Assembly (NCBI GenBank): GCA_031835245.1
Contig: JAVKOQ010000343.1
Span: 20,001-54,248, forward strand
Origin: Balamuthia mandrillaris
Lineage: Eukaryota; Discosea; Longamoebia; Balamuthiidae
Reading direction: 5' to 3'
Length of the DNA: 34,248 nucleotides
A program made the translations under genes and the position numbers. The number at the start of each line of letters is the position of its first letter. Positions within the stretch are counted from its first letter, which is position 1. Shown in pieces: positions 1 through 9,676 of this stretch. The notes beneath the pieces were generated by a model. It did no database searches, was not told where the DNA came from, and saw only the letters and a list, made by a program, of their open reading frames with translations.

Positions 1-79
1 GGATAACGAAAAGAGGAAAAGAAAAAGAGAAACGAAGGAAAAAAAAGAGAGCGAAAAAGAGAGAGACAGTCTTCTCTAT

Positions 80-461
80 TTATTTACCAGATTTAATAAC
101 GTTGTGCTCAATCAGTTCGTCAATAGTGGGACGTCTTTCGATCTTTCTTTCAAGTTCTTGCGAGAGCTGCTCCTTCTCGAGGGCTGCTTTGGCGGCTTGC
201 AAGTTGGGCGCAACGCTGTCGTCCTTCATAATGTTCTTTTGCACTAACGAATCTTTCTCCGCTCTGTGCGCCAATTTCTTTGCTAAAGCTGTACGCAATG
301 AAAGTCAGAAACGAGTTGGGAAGACAACAAAAAAACGAAAGAGAGAAGGAGAAAACAAGCATAATAACTTACAGTCTTTAACGCTGCTTCCTTGATCGTT
401 TGATTCCTGGTCATCAGCGTCTTCTTCCTCCTCCTCTGCCTCTGCCTCCTCCTCAACGTCA

Positions 462-539
<78 letters not shown>

Positions 540-972
540 CTGTCACCATCAGCTTCTGCCTCATCATCATCAGAAGAAGAAGAGGAATAACGAGCTCCAC
601 GACGACGATACTTCTTCTCATCATCAGAGTCCGAAAGCTCCGCTTTTTCGTCCTCCTCGCCATCCTCTTCGGGAGTAAAGGGAGTGCCTGGCTCGGGGAA
701 GTAGGCTGGCATCAGGAACTCGTAGCAACGCTTCTCCTTTTCCAAAAACACGCAGAAGATGATGCGATCAAACTTGGTCCTGTTGTCGCCTTCTTGCAAC
801 CATTTTCGCACCGTCTATCCGTTTGTTTAGTATCGTCAATATAAGAATTAAAAGTCAAGGGAAAAGAGCAAAGGAAAAGAAGAAAGACCTTAAGAGCAAT
901 GCGAGAAGCAGCGTAAAGAGGATAACCATAAATGCCTGTTGAAATGCCACAAAACGCCTTTATTTCATCCAC

Positions 973-1048
<76 letters not shown>

Positions 1049-2329
1049 TGTTAACATAAAAGCGAACACAACAAAAAAGAAGAGAGAAAGATGTACAATG
1101 CTCCTGAGGTTGTTTTCAACAGCAACGTCAAGACACCTTCTGTAACAAGAGCGCAACTTGGTGGGGTACTCGCCGACCGGCCCAACCGTATGCAATATAA
1201 ACTTGGCGGGCAGCCTGTATCCTCTCGAGATCTTACAGTCGCCGGTCTTGCAGCCTTTATGTTCGCAGCAGTTGTTGATTAGACAGTGATAAAGAATAGC
1301 AGAAGACAGAATGGAGGAAGACAAAAAGGAACAACGAAAGGAAGAAAAACGACAAGAAAAACGAACAAACGAACGAAAGGAGAAGAAAGAAGACAAACCA
1401 TTCAATTGAAGACACTCCTCATAGAGATCATCTCCAGCAGCCCTATGAATAGCCCCATCGATGCCTCCTCCTCCGAGCAAGGACCTGTTGGCCGCGTTGA
1501 CCACTCCATCAATCTCCAGCGTGGTGATGTCGCCCCTCCACAGGGAGACTATGCGGTTGAGCTCCGCGTCGCCCTCAAACAGGGCCTGGTCCGCCGGGTG
1601 CTTCTTCTCCTCCTCCTCGGCCTCCTCGTCCGAGTCTTTTCTTCTCCACCTTCCTCCTCCACCGCCCCATCCTCCAAACCCGCCCCAACCTCCTCCTCCT
1701 CCTCCTCCCCATCCTCCTCGATTGAAAGCTTGATTCCTTCCACCTTTGTTGGCAATGTTTTCGTCCCCGTCAGAGCTGTCGGAAGAATCGGATGAGGAGG
1801 AATCCAGGGAGAGGTCCTCCACGGGAGGAGGGAGCTCCTCGCCGCGCTCCTTGGCCTCCTGCTCCAGCCTCTGGCGCTCCTCCAGGAGGGCCGCTTTCCT
1901 CTGCCGTCTCTCCTCCCGGGCCTTGGCACGAAGCTCCGCCTTTTCCCTCTGACGCTGCTCCTTGGCGAGCCTCTCCTGCTCCTCCTTCTCCCTCTTGAGG
2001 CGCTCCTTCTCCTCCTTCTCCCGGCGCTCCCGCTCTTTCCTCTCCTTGAGGGCCCCCTGCTGCTCCTCCCAGGTGGTGAGGTCCTCCAGGCCGGCAAAGC
2101 GGTCGCGGCAGCGGTAGCGCTTGCGGCGCTCCTCCAGGGAGAGGGCCTCCTCCCTGCGCCACATCTCCTCCCTCGTGAATTGCGGCTCCCTTCTCCTCCA
2201 GCTCCATCCGCCGCCGCCGCCACCTCCTTTACCGCCGCCGCCGCCACCGCTCACCCCCCAGCCACCTCCAAAGCCGCCGCCACCACCGCTCACCCCCCAG
2301 CCGCCTCCAAAACCGCCACCGCCGAACAT
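80..2329 (-). CDS. MACROD2-like ADP-ribosyl hydrolase with C-terminal RPEL repeats
   Basis: Exons on the minus strand, in order: 2329-1399, 1254-1097, 957-889, 814-373, 288-80, giving 602 residues in phase. The N-terminus is a Gly-rich repeat (GGGGFGGGWGVS type), then the MACROD1/2 leader (WRREEALSLEERRKRY), then a long E/R/K helix and a second Gly/Trp run inserted before the macro domain (about 262-424). The macro domain has RGDITTLEIDGVVNAANRS, LLGGGGIDGAIH, the GCKTGDCKI segment, HTVGP and ISTGIYGYP, and ends RIIFCVFLEKEKR. The Asn-Ala-Ala-Asn and Gly-Ile-Asp residues that bind and hydrolyse ADP-ribose in MACROD proteins are present. A poly-Asp/Glu tract follows, then two RPEL repeats at about 535-555 (RP replaced by RA) and 579-599 (RPTIDEL). 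Family role: removes mono-ADP-ribose from proteins; RPEL repeats bind G-actin. The fusion of these roles is inference. It shares a 451-base divergent promoter with NRDE2. Confidence 0.9.
476..538. repeat. (CATCGT)n hexamer repeat coding poly-Asp
   Basis: About ten tandem CATCGT units lie in exon 4 of the macro-domain gene. Read on the minus strand they encode an unbroken Asp run between the macro domain and the RPEL repeats. The unit is a multiple of three, so length change would not break the frame. An acidic linker is the simplest reading. Confidence 0.9.
973..1036. repeat. (GAAA)n tetranucleotide repeat inside an intron
   Basis: Sixteen or so GAAA units followed by a short GA run fill the 958-1096 intron of the minus-strand macro-domain gene. 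On the sense strand this is (TTTC)n, a polypyrimidine tract placed before the acceptor. Confidence 0.95.
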
Positions 2330-2780
2330 TATGGAATACGTGAGTTCTTCTTTCTTTTTTGTGTTCCTCTGCGAAGAGAAGCAGCAAAGAGAGAGAGAGA
2401 GAGAGAGAGAGAAAAGGCCTAAGAAGAGCACTGAAAAAGAAAAACAAAAATTTGTCTTCTTCTTGAAGCTTGTGCTTTCACGGAAGTAATTTAGGGGGAT
2501 AAACAATGGAGGGAAAGCCCTGTCCTTAGGAGAAGGGAGCGATGGGGAATGAAGGAATCTGGACGGTTTGCCTCGGCGAGGCGAACGGTAACGCGGAACA
2601 GGAACGATGGGATGACGTCATGAGCACACCGACCAGCAGTTGTGCAGCACTTGACTTCGGTCGAAATTTCATTCCGAACATTCTTTAAATACCGAAAAAG
2701 AATGAAATTTTGCACGAGGAGCCTTAACTTTAGACTTAGAAAAAAAGGTTTAACTTTTAGTAAAAAACTGTGCTGCACGG
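2330..2780. promoter_or_regulatory. Divergent promoter between the macro-RPEL gene and NRDE2
   Basis: No gene is seen in these 451 bases. The half next to the macro gene carries a (GA)n run (about 2390-2413) that would be CT-rich in its 5' UTR. A perfect TGACGTCA palindrome is at 2613-2620. An 11-base perfect inverted repeat (AAATTTCATTC at 2664-2674 and its complement at 2700-2710) flanks an AT-rich spacer. Any regulatory use is inferred. Confidence 0.6.
2613..2620. promoter_or_regulatory. CRE-like palindrome TGACGTCA
   Basis: This perfect 8-base palindrome is the classical bZIP (CREB/ATF) site. It lies in the shared promoter of two divergent genes. Identical octamers recur at 16990-16997 and 29117-29124, both in promoter-position DNA. 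Binding is not shown by sequence alone. Confidence 0.5.
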
Positions 2781-2855
2781 ATGGATGCCTCGCGACGTAC
2801 TCGTCGTCCGTTGTTCCCTAATGCCTCTCGTCCCGACTCTGAAGAAGAGGTGAGT

Positions 2856-2892
<37 letters not shown>

Positions 2893-3633
2893 TCCATCAC
2901 TAAATCTTAACTTGATGTGACCAGCAAATACGGCCGCTGTTTCCTATTGTGAAAGATGCCTACTCCTCCTCCTCCTCTTCTTCTTCTTCTGGCGCTGTAA
3001 ACAGTTTTACTCCACTATTTCCCATCTTTCCTTCCACTTCTAGTTCTTCTCCTGCCTCTTCAACCTTTTCTGCTGCTTCATCGCTGGCCCTCGTTTCAGG
3101 CTCCTCCTCCTACGTCGCTCCTCGTGGAGAGCAAGCGTCCCATGACTCCCCCTCCGACGAGGAAAGGGACGGAAGGCAGCTTGTGGTGGTGAAGCCCTCT
3201 TCCGAGAAGAGACCCAGAGCTGCCGACTTTTTTCGCTCGGTTGTGTCGCTGCTCAGCAGCAGTGACAGCGAAGATAGGGAAGAAGAGGAAGAGGAGGAGG
3301 AGGAGGAGCGCAGAAAGCACAAACGAAAGACACGAACGAAAGAAGAGGAAGAGGAGAAGAAAAAGAAGAAGAGAAAGAGAGACGACAAGAAAGGGACTAC
3401 ACGAAGAAAGAAGGACAAAGAAAGAAAGAGAAAGAAGAAGCACAAGAACGAGAGGGAACGAGCGAAAGAAAAGAGGAAGAGCAGAAAGAAGGCTGGAAAA
3501 GAAGAAGAAGAAGGAAAGAGGGAGCTTACCGCTGCAGAGAGGGAAAAGGAATTGCGTTTGGAAAGACAGCTCGCTAAAGAGGATATTCGCAGAGCCTCCA
3601 TGCGATGGCTCGATCCGTCTAAGTACCTTTTTG

Positions 3634-3685
<52 letters not shown>

Positions 3686-6600
3686 GTTCTCGTTCTCTCC
3701 TTGTTTTTTTTTTGTTCTCTATCTTTTGTCTATTCGCTTTTAACAGTCGTTTGTTTGGTTTGAAAACAAACAGAGAATATGACAATGTGGAAGAACTCTT
3801 TGAGTACAACTTCAAAGGAGACCGAAACAACCTCGTCTTTGGCTACTTATACACACAGGACATTCCTCGCTACCATCGCAGACAACGGTTCTGCCTTGGG
3901 CTTCCCTCCAACGAACGACTCTCTGTGTCAAAGCATTTTGGCTATCTCATCATCAACTTGGAAAATTCCACCACTCACAGCGCTCGATACTGCAATCCCA
4001 AGTTCGCAGTTGGGATGCCCTCTTCCTCTTCTTATTCTTCTTCTGTTAAAGGAAAGAAAACAACAAAGAAGGACAAACAAGCAGAAGAAAGCGAAAGAAA
4101 TGGCTTTATTTCGTTGGCGGGATATTCGAGTGATGAGGACGATGGTCAGTTTGAAAGTGATGCAGAGGAAGAGGAAGAAGAAACAGTGGATGAATATTTG
4201 CGGAGAAGGACTAGAGAATATAACGAGCAAACACGAGAGCATCCTAAAGATATCAAGCTGTGGTTGCAATATATTGCCTTTCAGGATGAGTATCAAGCTT
4301 TAAGCTCTCGAGGTTTGTTCCCTTTGCTGTTTATCCTTTCGTTCTTTTTAATGAAATCTGTTGACCATTCATTTCTTTGTTTCAAGGAGGAGCAAGTGCA
4401 AAGCTTGTGCTGGACAAGAAGCTGGCCATTTACGAGAAAGCGCTTGCAGCCAATCCAAATTCATTCGTTTTGCTTTCAGGTCACTTGCTAACTTCTGCCA
4501 AAGTCTTAGAGTACGTTTGTTCTTATTCTTTTCTTGTTCTTGTTCTTCTTCTTGTTATTCTTCTTCTGCTTCTCACTTCTCGCTATTTATTAAAAGTGGT
4601 GAGCGGACATTACGTCTTTGGGAACAAACTCTAAACGAGCATCCCGCAGACGTGAAACTCTGGAAACTCTATTTATCATTCCGTATATCCAGTTTCTCCA
4701 CATTCACCGTTTCAGAGATTCGCGAAACATTCATTTCAGCAATTCAAACGTTGAACGAACAACGTTTAGTCCTCATGATGTTACCAACGAGCGAGCAGAA
4801 CTTAAAACAAGATGAAAGAAGAAGAACTGAGAGGAAGCGAGAAAAAGAGTTACGACGAATGGAACAAGCCATGCTGGAAATCTTTGTGCAAGCTTGTTAC
4901 TTCGAGAAACGAGCAGGATACTCCGAGAAAGCGATCGCCATGTTTCAAGCTTTGTTGGAGTTCAACTGTTTTGCTCCTGATGCGTCTTTATTGCTACCAG
5001 GAGCAAACGAAACAATAACAGCTGCAACGGCAGAAGAAAGAAGAAAGAAGAAAGCCACACAAACAGCAAAGCAGATGAAAAGAATGCACCAAGCGAAGCT
5101 TAAGTTCTTTGAGGCGTTTTGGGAGTCAGAGACGTCCCGATTGGGAGAAAGCGATGCAAAAGGATGGCAAGCTTGGATCGAAGCGACCATGCAAAGCTCA
5201 AAGACTGCAACAGACACAACAACAACGACAAAAACGTCTATCAATGAAGCAAAGGAAGAAGAAAAAAGGAAAGAAGAAGAAGAAGCCGGAAGGAGCGCGT
5301 TTAGCAAATGGGCAAAAGAGGAAGATCGACTCGATTCTATTTGTATTTTACCTCAAACGTCAAAGAACACACCAACACATCTTCTGACAGATCCAGAAAG
5401 AGTTGTGCTCTTCGAAGATATTAAGCACTTCTTATTCAGCTTTGCTTTCTTGGAAGATGGCGAGCGGCTACTTTTGTTCCATTTTTTGCGGTTTATGGGG
5501 CTGAATCACGTTTCTCTCGACTTTGCTTCTACTTCCACTTCATTTCATGCATCAACAAACAAAGGAAGAAGCACGGAAGGAGAAGAAGATGACCAAGGAG
5601 AGGAAGAAGGCGTTGCCTTTGCTTCGAGTGAGGCTCGACTAGACGTTACGGATCGTTTAGAAGACTTAAGTGCGCTATTTCAGATGTTGTCTGACCCTGT
5701 TGCGCATAGCTCAAAGAAGTCTACAAAGCCAACGAACGAAGCAAACGAAGAACAAGAAGATATACTGAGGATGATACCCACTGATTTGGCCACGTGGACC
5801 ATTTTCGCTCACCAACGCTTTCGGTCTCTTATCAATGACGACGTTAAAGTATTTGTCAGGTATCTTGTTTTTACCTTCTATGACTTGTTTTACTTGCATT
5901 AACGTTTTCCTTCTTTCTATAGCAATGTATTATCACAAACAAGATCCGCCCTTTTTCCGACCGATGACGACTTGGCGTTAGCTCACATCCGTCTCATTGC
6001 CTCTCCCACCTACAATAACGCTTCTCAACAACAGCATTTAGAAGGTCTACGCAAAGGTTGTGCCATGGCGAAGTCTCTGCTCAGCGCTCAGCGCACTAAT
6101 CTCGTTCTCTACCACGAGTACGCTCATATGGAAAACGCGACTGGAAATGTTGCGCAAGCTCGCAAGGTTTATTCGATGGCCCTTTCAATGCTGAAAAGCT
6201 TATCAGAAGAGGCGCGTCGTCATACGTTCCTTTTGTTGCGCGGTTTTGCAGAAATGGAGTTTTATCGAATGGAAGGAGGAGAAGGAGAAGGAGACGAGCA
6301 GAAGAAGGATCAACGACGGTTGGAGAACGAAAGACGAGCGTTGCATATTCTTTCTTCGTTGAACTCAGGAGAAACATTTGATGATTTAAGCATCGTATCC
6401 TCCGCACAGGGCTTGTTGAAGGAGGTTCCTCCCACAAAGTTGTTGAAAGCCAGAAAGGTTTTTTTTTTTCTCGATCTGTTTTATGTTCTCTGTTCTTTTT
6501 CTGTTATCTTTCTCTACTTAGTCTACTTCGATAAATGACGTCTCTCTCTCTTTTTTCAAAAGGTTTTCAAGCAAGCGTTACAAGCAGAGTTCGACAACCT

Positions 6601-7258
6601 ACGTCCGAAGGATCATGTACTCGACGGGTCGATGCCACAGAGACTCAAACATATAGGCATTGCTTATGCCATCTTTGAGTACCTGGCCTCTGGCTTGGAG
6701 GATGCTTGCAACGTCTTTGAAACAGTACTGGATGGATTGGAACGAGGTCCCTCGTCGACTGCTCCTCCTTTGTTGAATGTTAACACCGACTTGGAGTATT
6801 TCTGGATAGCGTATGCTTTTTGCCTTGTTTTATTTCTTTTCCCTCCCAAACAAAACTGACTGACTCGGTTACAGTTACATAAGAATGATGTACAGACACG
6901 CTTCCTATCACAGCAATGTTCCGCCGGGAAGACTTCGCCAACTCATCGAACAAAGAGCCCTCAAAACTTTTCCTTCGAGCCCAGTTCTTCTCTCTCTCTT
7001 CATCAAAGGCGAGGCAAGAAGCAAGATAGAGAACCGCATTCGAAGACACTTTGACGCCGCTTTGGAAAGACACTCTCGTGAACCTTTGTTATGGTTGTTT
7101 GCGGTTCGTTCAGAAGTGATGCGACTCGGTTCTGCTCATCGCATCCGGTCATTGTTTGAACGGGCTGTATCTTCCGTTGAGTTTGAAAGGTTTGTTTTGT
7201 TTATTTTGCTGCTCTCTCTCTCTCACGCTTACCTTTGTCTTTCTCTCGCTCACGCTTA

Positions 7259-7293
<35 letters not shown>

Positions 7294-7619
7294 CCGCTAT
7301 CAATACATATAGCTGCGCGGATTGTGCCTTGCTTTGGCGGTATTATATCCAGTTTGAGCTTCGCGAAGGCGAGAAGGAAGCCGCACAACGGGTCTACTTT
7401 CGGGCAATCCATCAAACGCCGTTCTCTAAAGCTCTTTGGTTGGATGCTCTACGCAACGACCTAGCTTTTCCTTCGGCTACTTCTTCCTCTTCTTCATTTG
7501 CACAAACTGCGATAGCTGCTGCCGAAGAAGAACAGACCAAGTTGGTGGAGCTCATCTTAGAAAAAGAGATTCGGCTTCGCAATGATGCCCTTCCTTTAGC
7601 TACCAGTGCCAATGACTAA
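2781..7619 (+). CDS. NRDE2: NRDE2 homologue (nuclear RNAi-defective 2, HAT-repeat protein)
   Basis: Nine exons: 2781-2849, 2925-3622, 3774-4312, 4387-4510, 4597-5859, 5923-6457, 6563-6810, 6875-7189, 7313-7619. All junctions are in phase, giving 1365 residues (human NRDE2 is about 1160). The N-terminus has Ser and acidic runs and a long K/R/E tract. Then comes the conserved segment WLDPSKEYDNVEELFEYNF followed by GDRNNLVFGYLYTQDIPRY, which corresponds to the region of human NRDE2 that contacts the MTR4 helicase. HAT/TPR-type helical repeats fill the rest: YNEQTREHPKDIKLWLQYIA, LVLDKKLAIYEKALAANP, ARKVYSMALSMLK, ALLWRYYIQFELREGEKEAA, and the family-like end LVELILEKEIRLR. Known role: nuclear partner of MTR4 that restrains exosome decay and affects splicing; in worms, nuclear RNAi. 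Introns 1, 2 and 8 contain (CT)n runs. Confidence 0.96.
2856..2889. repeat. (CT)n in NRDE2 intron 1
   Basis: A CT dinucleotide run starts a few bases after the GTGAGT donor at 2850 and ends about 35 bases before the acceptor at 2924. It is on the sense strand, like the other intronic runs in this window. Confidence 0.95.
3638..3676. repeat. (CT)n in NRDE2 intron 2
   Basis: A CT dinucleotide run follows the donor at 3623 by about 15 bases. It is inside the 151-base intron 3623-3773, with CT on the sense strand. Confidence 0.95.
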
Positions 7620-7841
7620 TTACACATCTATCCTCCTCCTCCACTGGAAGAAAAACAAAGTTTACCGATTCAGCGCTCTTTTACCGCTGCACCACTTCCT
7701 TTGTTTTTTCGTCTTCTTCCCTCTTCCTCTTGTTCAAGTGCTTCTTCAGCCCCGCTTCGTTAACGAAACTAGGATCTATCCAATGCCCTATAAAGGTAAG
7801 CTTAACGCCTTTTCGCTCACCAGCAGAAGAAAGCAACAAAG
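7620..7841. other. Tandem intergenic region with TATA-like box
   Basis: This 222-base pyrimidine-rich gap holds the NRDE2 3' UTR and the promoter of the next gene. A TATAAAG sequence at 7789-7795 sits 47 bases before the chosen ATG at 7842, a plausible core promoter distance. Nothing else is recognised. Confidence 0.45.
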
Positions 7842-9590
7842 ATGAAATGGTTGGGACACCTGCTGCTCCTCCTAATAATGTTGATGGTTATGGAAGCTGT
7901 GGCAGAGACACAACTCTGCAAAGAGCTAGCCTGCGATTCACTGCTCAAAGAGGGTGACGATCAGTGCCTAAGCTTAACCAACTGCAAGAAAAATGGTTGC
8001 TTCAGCAAGCAACAGATGTGCAGCGTGTTGGATAAAAAACTAATTAAAAACTTGGAGTCATGCGCGAAGAAGAACGACCGTAAGTACTTCCTTCTAGTTC
8101 TTCGTGGATCCACTTTGCTGTGGCGTGTTAACGTGGCAACTGCGCATCATCTGCGTTGCAGCCAGCGATTCGTCATGTAAACAGCTAGCCACATGTTATG
8201 TTGAGTGCAACGACAAAGTAACTATGTTGGAGGAGCTCTGTAACTGCATTCGCTCTCGAAAGCTCATGCAAGGACTTGAAACGTGTTACTCTGTTCGTTC
8301 TGGTGTGTCCTTCATCTTCTGTGTTTTTGTTTTGTTATCAGAGTAAGGCTAACAAGCAAACACCAACCACCAAAGCGTTTACACGACTATGCAACACTTG
8401 TGGGAACGGCGTTCTTGACGACAACGAGTACTGCGATCTATCGGCACCCATCATCAGCACAGGAAAGCACGTGAAATGTCGATCGGATTGTAGCATCTGT
8501 GGGGATGGGGTTGTGGACAAGAGTCACGGAGAAGAATGTGACCCACCTGGAGAGAAGTGCACCTCTGAGTGTACAAAGTTAAGAGGAGATGACGACGATG
8601 GAGGGGAGGGAAAGGATGAAGATGACAAAAAAGACAGAGGTACATGTAAGAAAGGCGAGGTGATGTGCCCAAACTATCAATGCGTGAGAGGTCAAGGTTC
8701 CTGCCCACGCTGCAAAGCGGACCGCAATAGTTACGCATGTTGGGACGGCTCCTGTTTGCGGTCAGCGAACCTCGCGTCATGCACCAGCAAGCCGCCTGCT
8801 CTTGACGTGCGCCCTACGGAAACAAAGGCAGTGGTTCGACGCGACGAAAGGAAGATCATCGATTTAACTGGAAAGAAACAGAAGAAGGAAAGCGCGGACG
8901 AGATAGAAGAACTTTCGATAGGTCGGGTGAACGTTCCTCCTGGAGCGTTTGTTATGGAGGAAGTTGTGCTGCAAGTGCGGGCAGTAGCGGAAGAAGATGC
9001 GAAGCAGTTTGTAGCAAGCAGCTCAGGAGGGGCAACCAGATTGGTCTCAACGATCATTACGTTGGTATTGACAGATGCAAATGACGTGCTGGTGGATGCT
9101 GCAACCTTTGCCCAGCCAGTTACTATCGAACTCATTGCGACGTTACCTGATGAGGCGGTAAATATTTTCCTTCTCTCATCCTTTTTTTTCTGTTGTTAAC
9201 GTTCTTTCCTCTTGTTAGACAATAGAGAACGTTTGTCTAGCTTTCAACAGAGAGAATGAGGACCGATGGGTCTGTCTCGAAGACACCCAGGTCATCTCCG
9301 AAGATCCTCTCACCCTGAGCGCCAACACAACTCATTTCACCAATTTCGCAGCGTTGCTGCACTCGGATAACTCGGGTAGCTCTCAAAGCTCAGGCTCCTC
9401 TGCTAATAACAGACTCATCATCATCGTTTCCGTCGTTGCCGCGGTCGTGGCTGCTGTTGTTGTGATAGTTGGCATCGGTGGAGGTACCTTCATAAGAAGA
9501 CGGATGCAACAAGCGGAACTGAAGAGAGAACTTAGTACGAGCGTTGTTCACTTTGGGGAGCATGATGCAAGAGATGACAGGCATCTTTGA
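7842..9590 (+). CDS. Cys-rich secreted/type I membrane protein with Myxococcus-type disulfide repeats
   Basis: Exons 7842-8079, 8162-about 8304, 8342-9157, 9219-9590, about 522 residues. The start gives a strong signal peptide (LGHLLLLLIMLMVMEAVA). The ectodomain has many spaced Cys, then two DUF4215/Myxococcus-type motifs, CGNGVLDDNEYCD and CGDGVVDKSHGEECD, an acidic Asp/Lys linker, a further Cys cluster, and a beta-rich segment with VNVPPGAF and the ending LSANTTHFTNFAALL typical of pre-membrane modules in protist surface proteins. One membrane helix (LIIIVSVVAAVVAAVVVIVG) and a short basic tail follow. The second intron is uncertain: the best donor GTGTGT at 8303 is out of phase with every nearby acceptor. 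In-phase options (donor 8293 or 8305, acceptor 8341, 8347 or 8356) give introns of only 37-64 bases. Ligand unknown; surface receptor or adhesin is inference. Confidence 0.8.
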
Positions 9591-9676
9591 GAGAAGTTGT
9601 TCTTGTTGTGTGGTTTGTTGTTATAGCGTTGCTTTTATTTATAAGTCTTTGTTTTCATAAGAAGAATAGGGATCAG
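9591..9676. other. 86-base convergent gap
   Basis: The stop codons of two convergent genes face each other across 86 bases. The gap is T-rich with TTTATTTATAAG-like sequence that could serve poly(A) signals on either strand. No gene is seen. Confidence 0.5.

Noticed and set aside
1770-2247. Ser/Arg-rich or Gly-rich alternative reading frames opposite and beside the macro gene's first exon
   Set aside because: They are shadows of a low-complexity E/R/G-rich coding sequence. The frame with MACROD leader similarity is the supported one.
965-2506. Reading the minus strand of 965-2506 as one 513-residue protein
   Set aside because: It crosses two introns. The family alignment of the macro domain breaks at LNG and resumes at GCKTGDCKI, with canonical splice sites in phase, so it is a fusion of exon and intron reading.
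3096-3830. Long antisense frames across the NRDE2 charged exon
   Set aside because: They are Leu/Ser/Phe-rich complements of a Lys/Glu-rich coding run and have no start context, splice support or family match.
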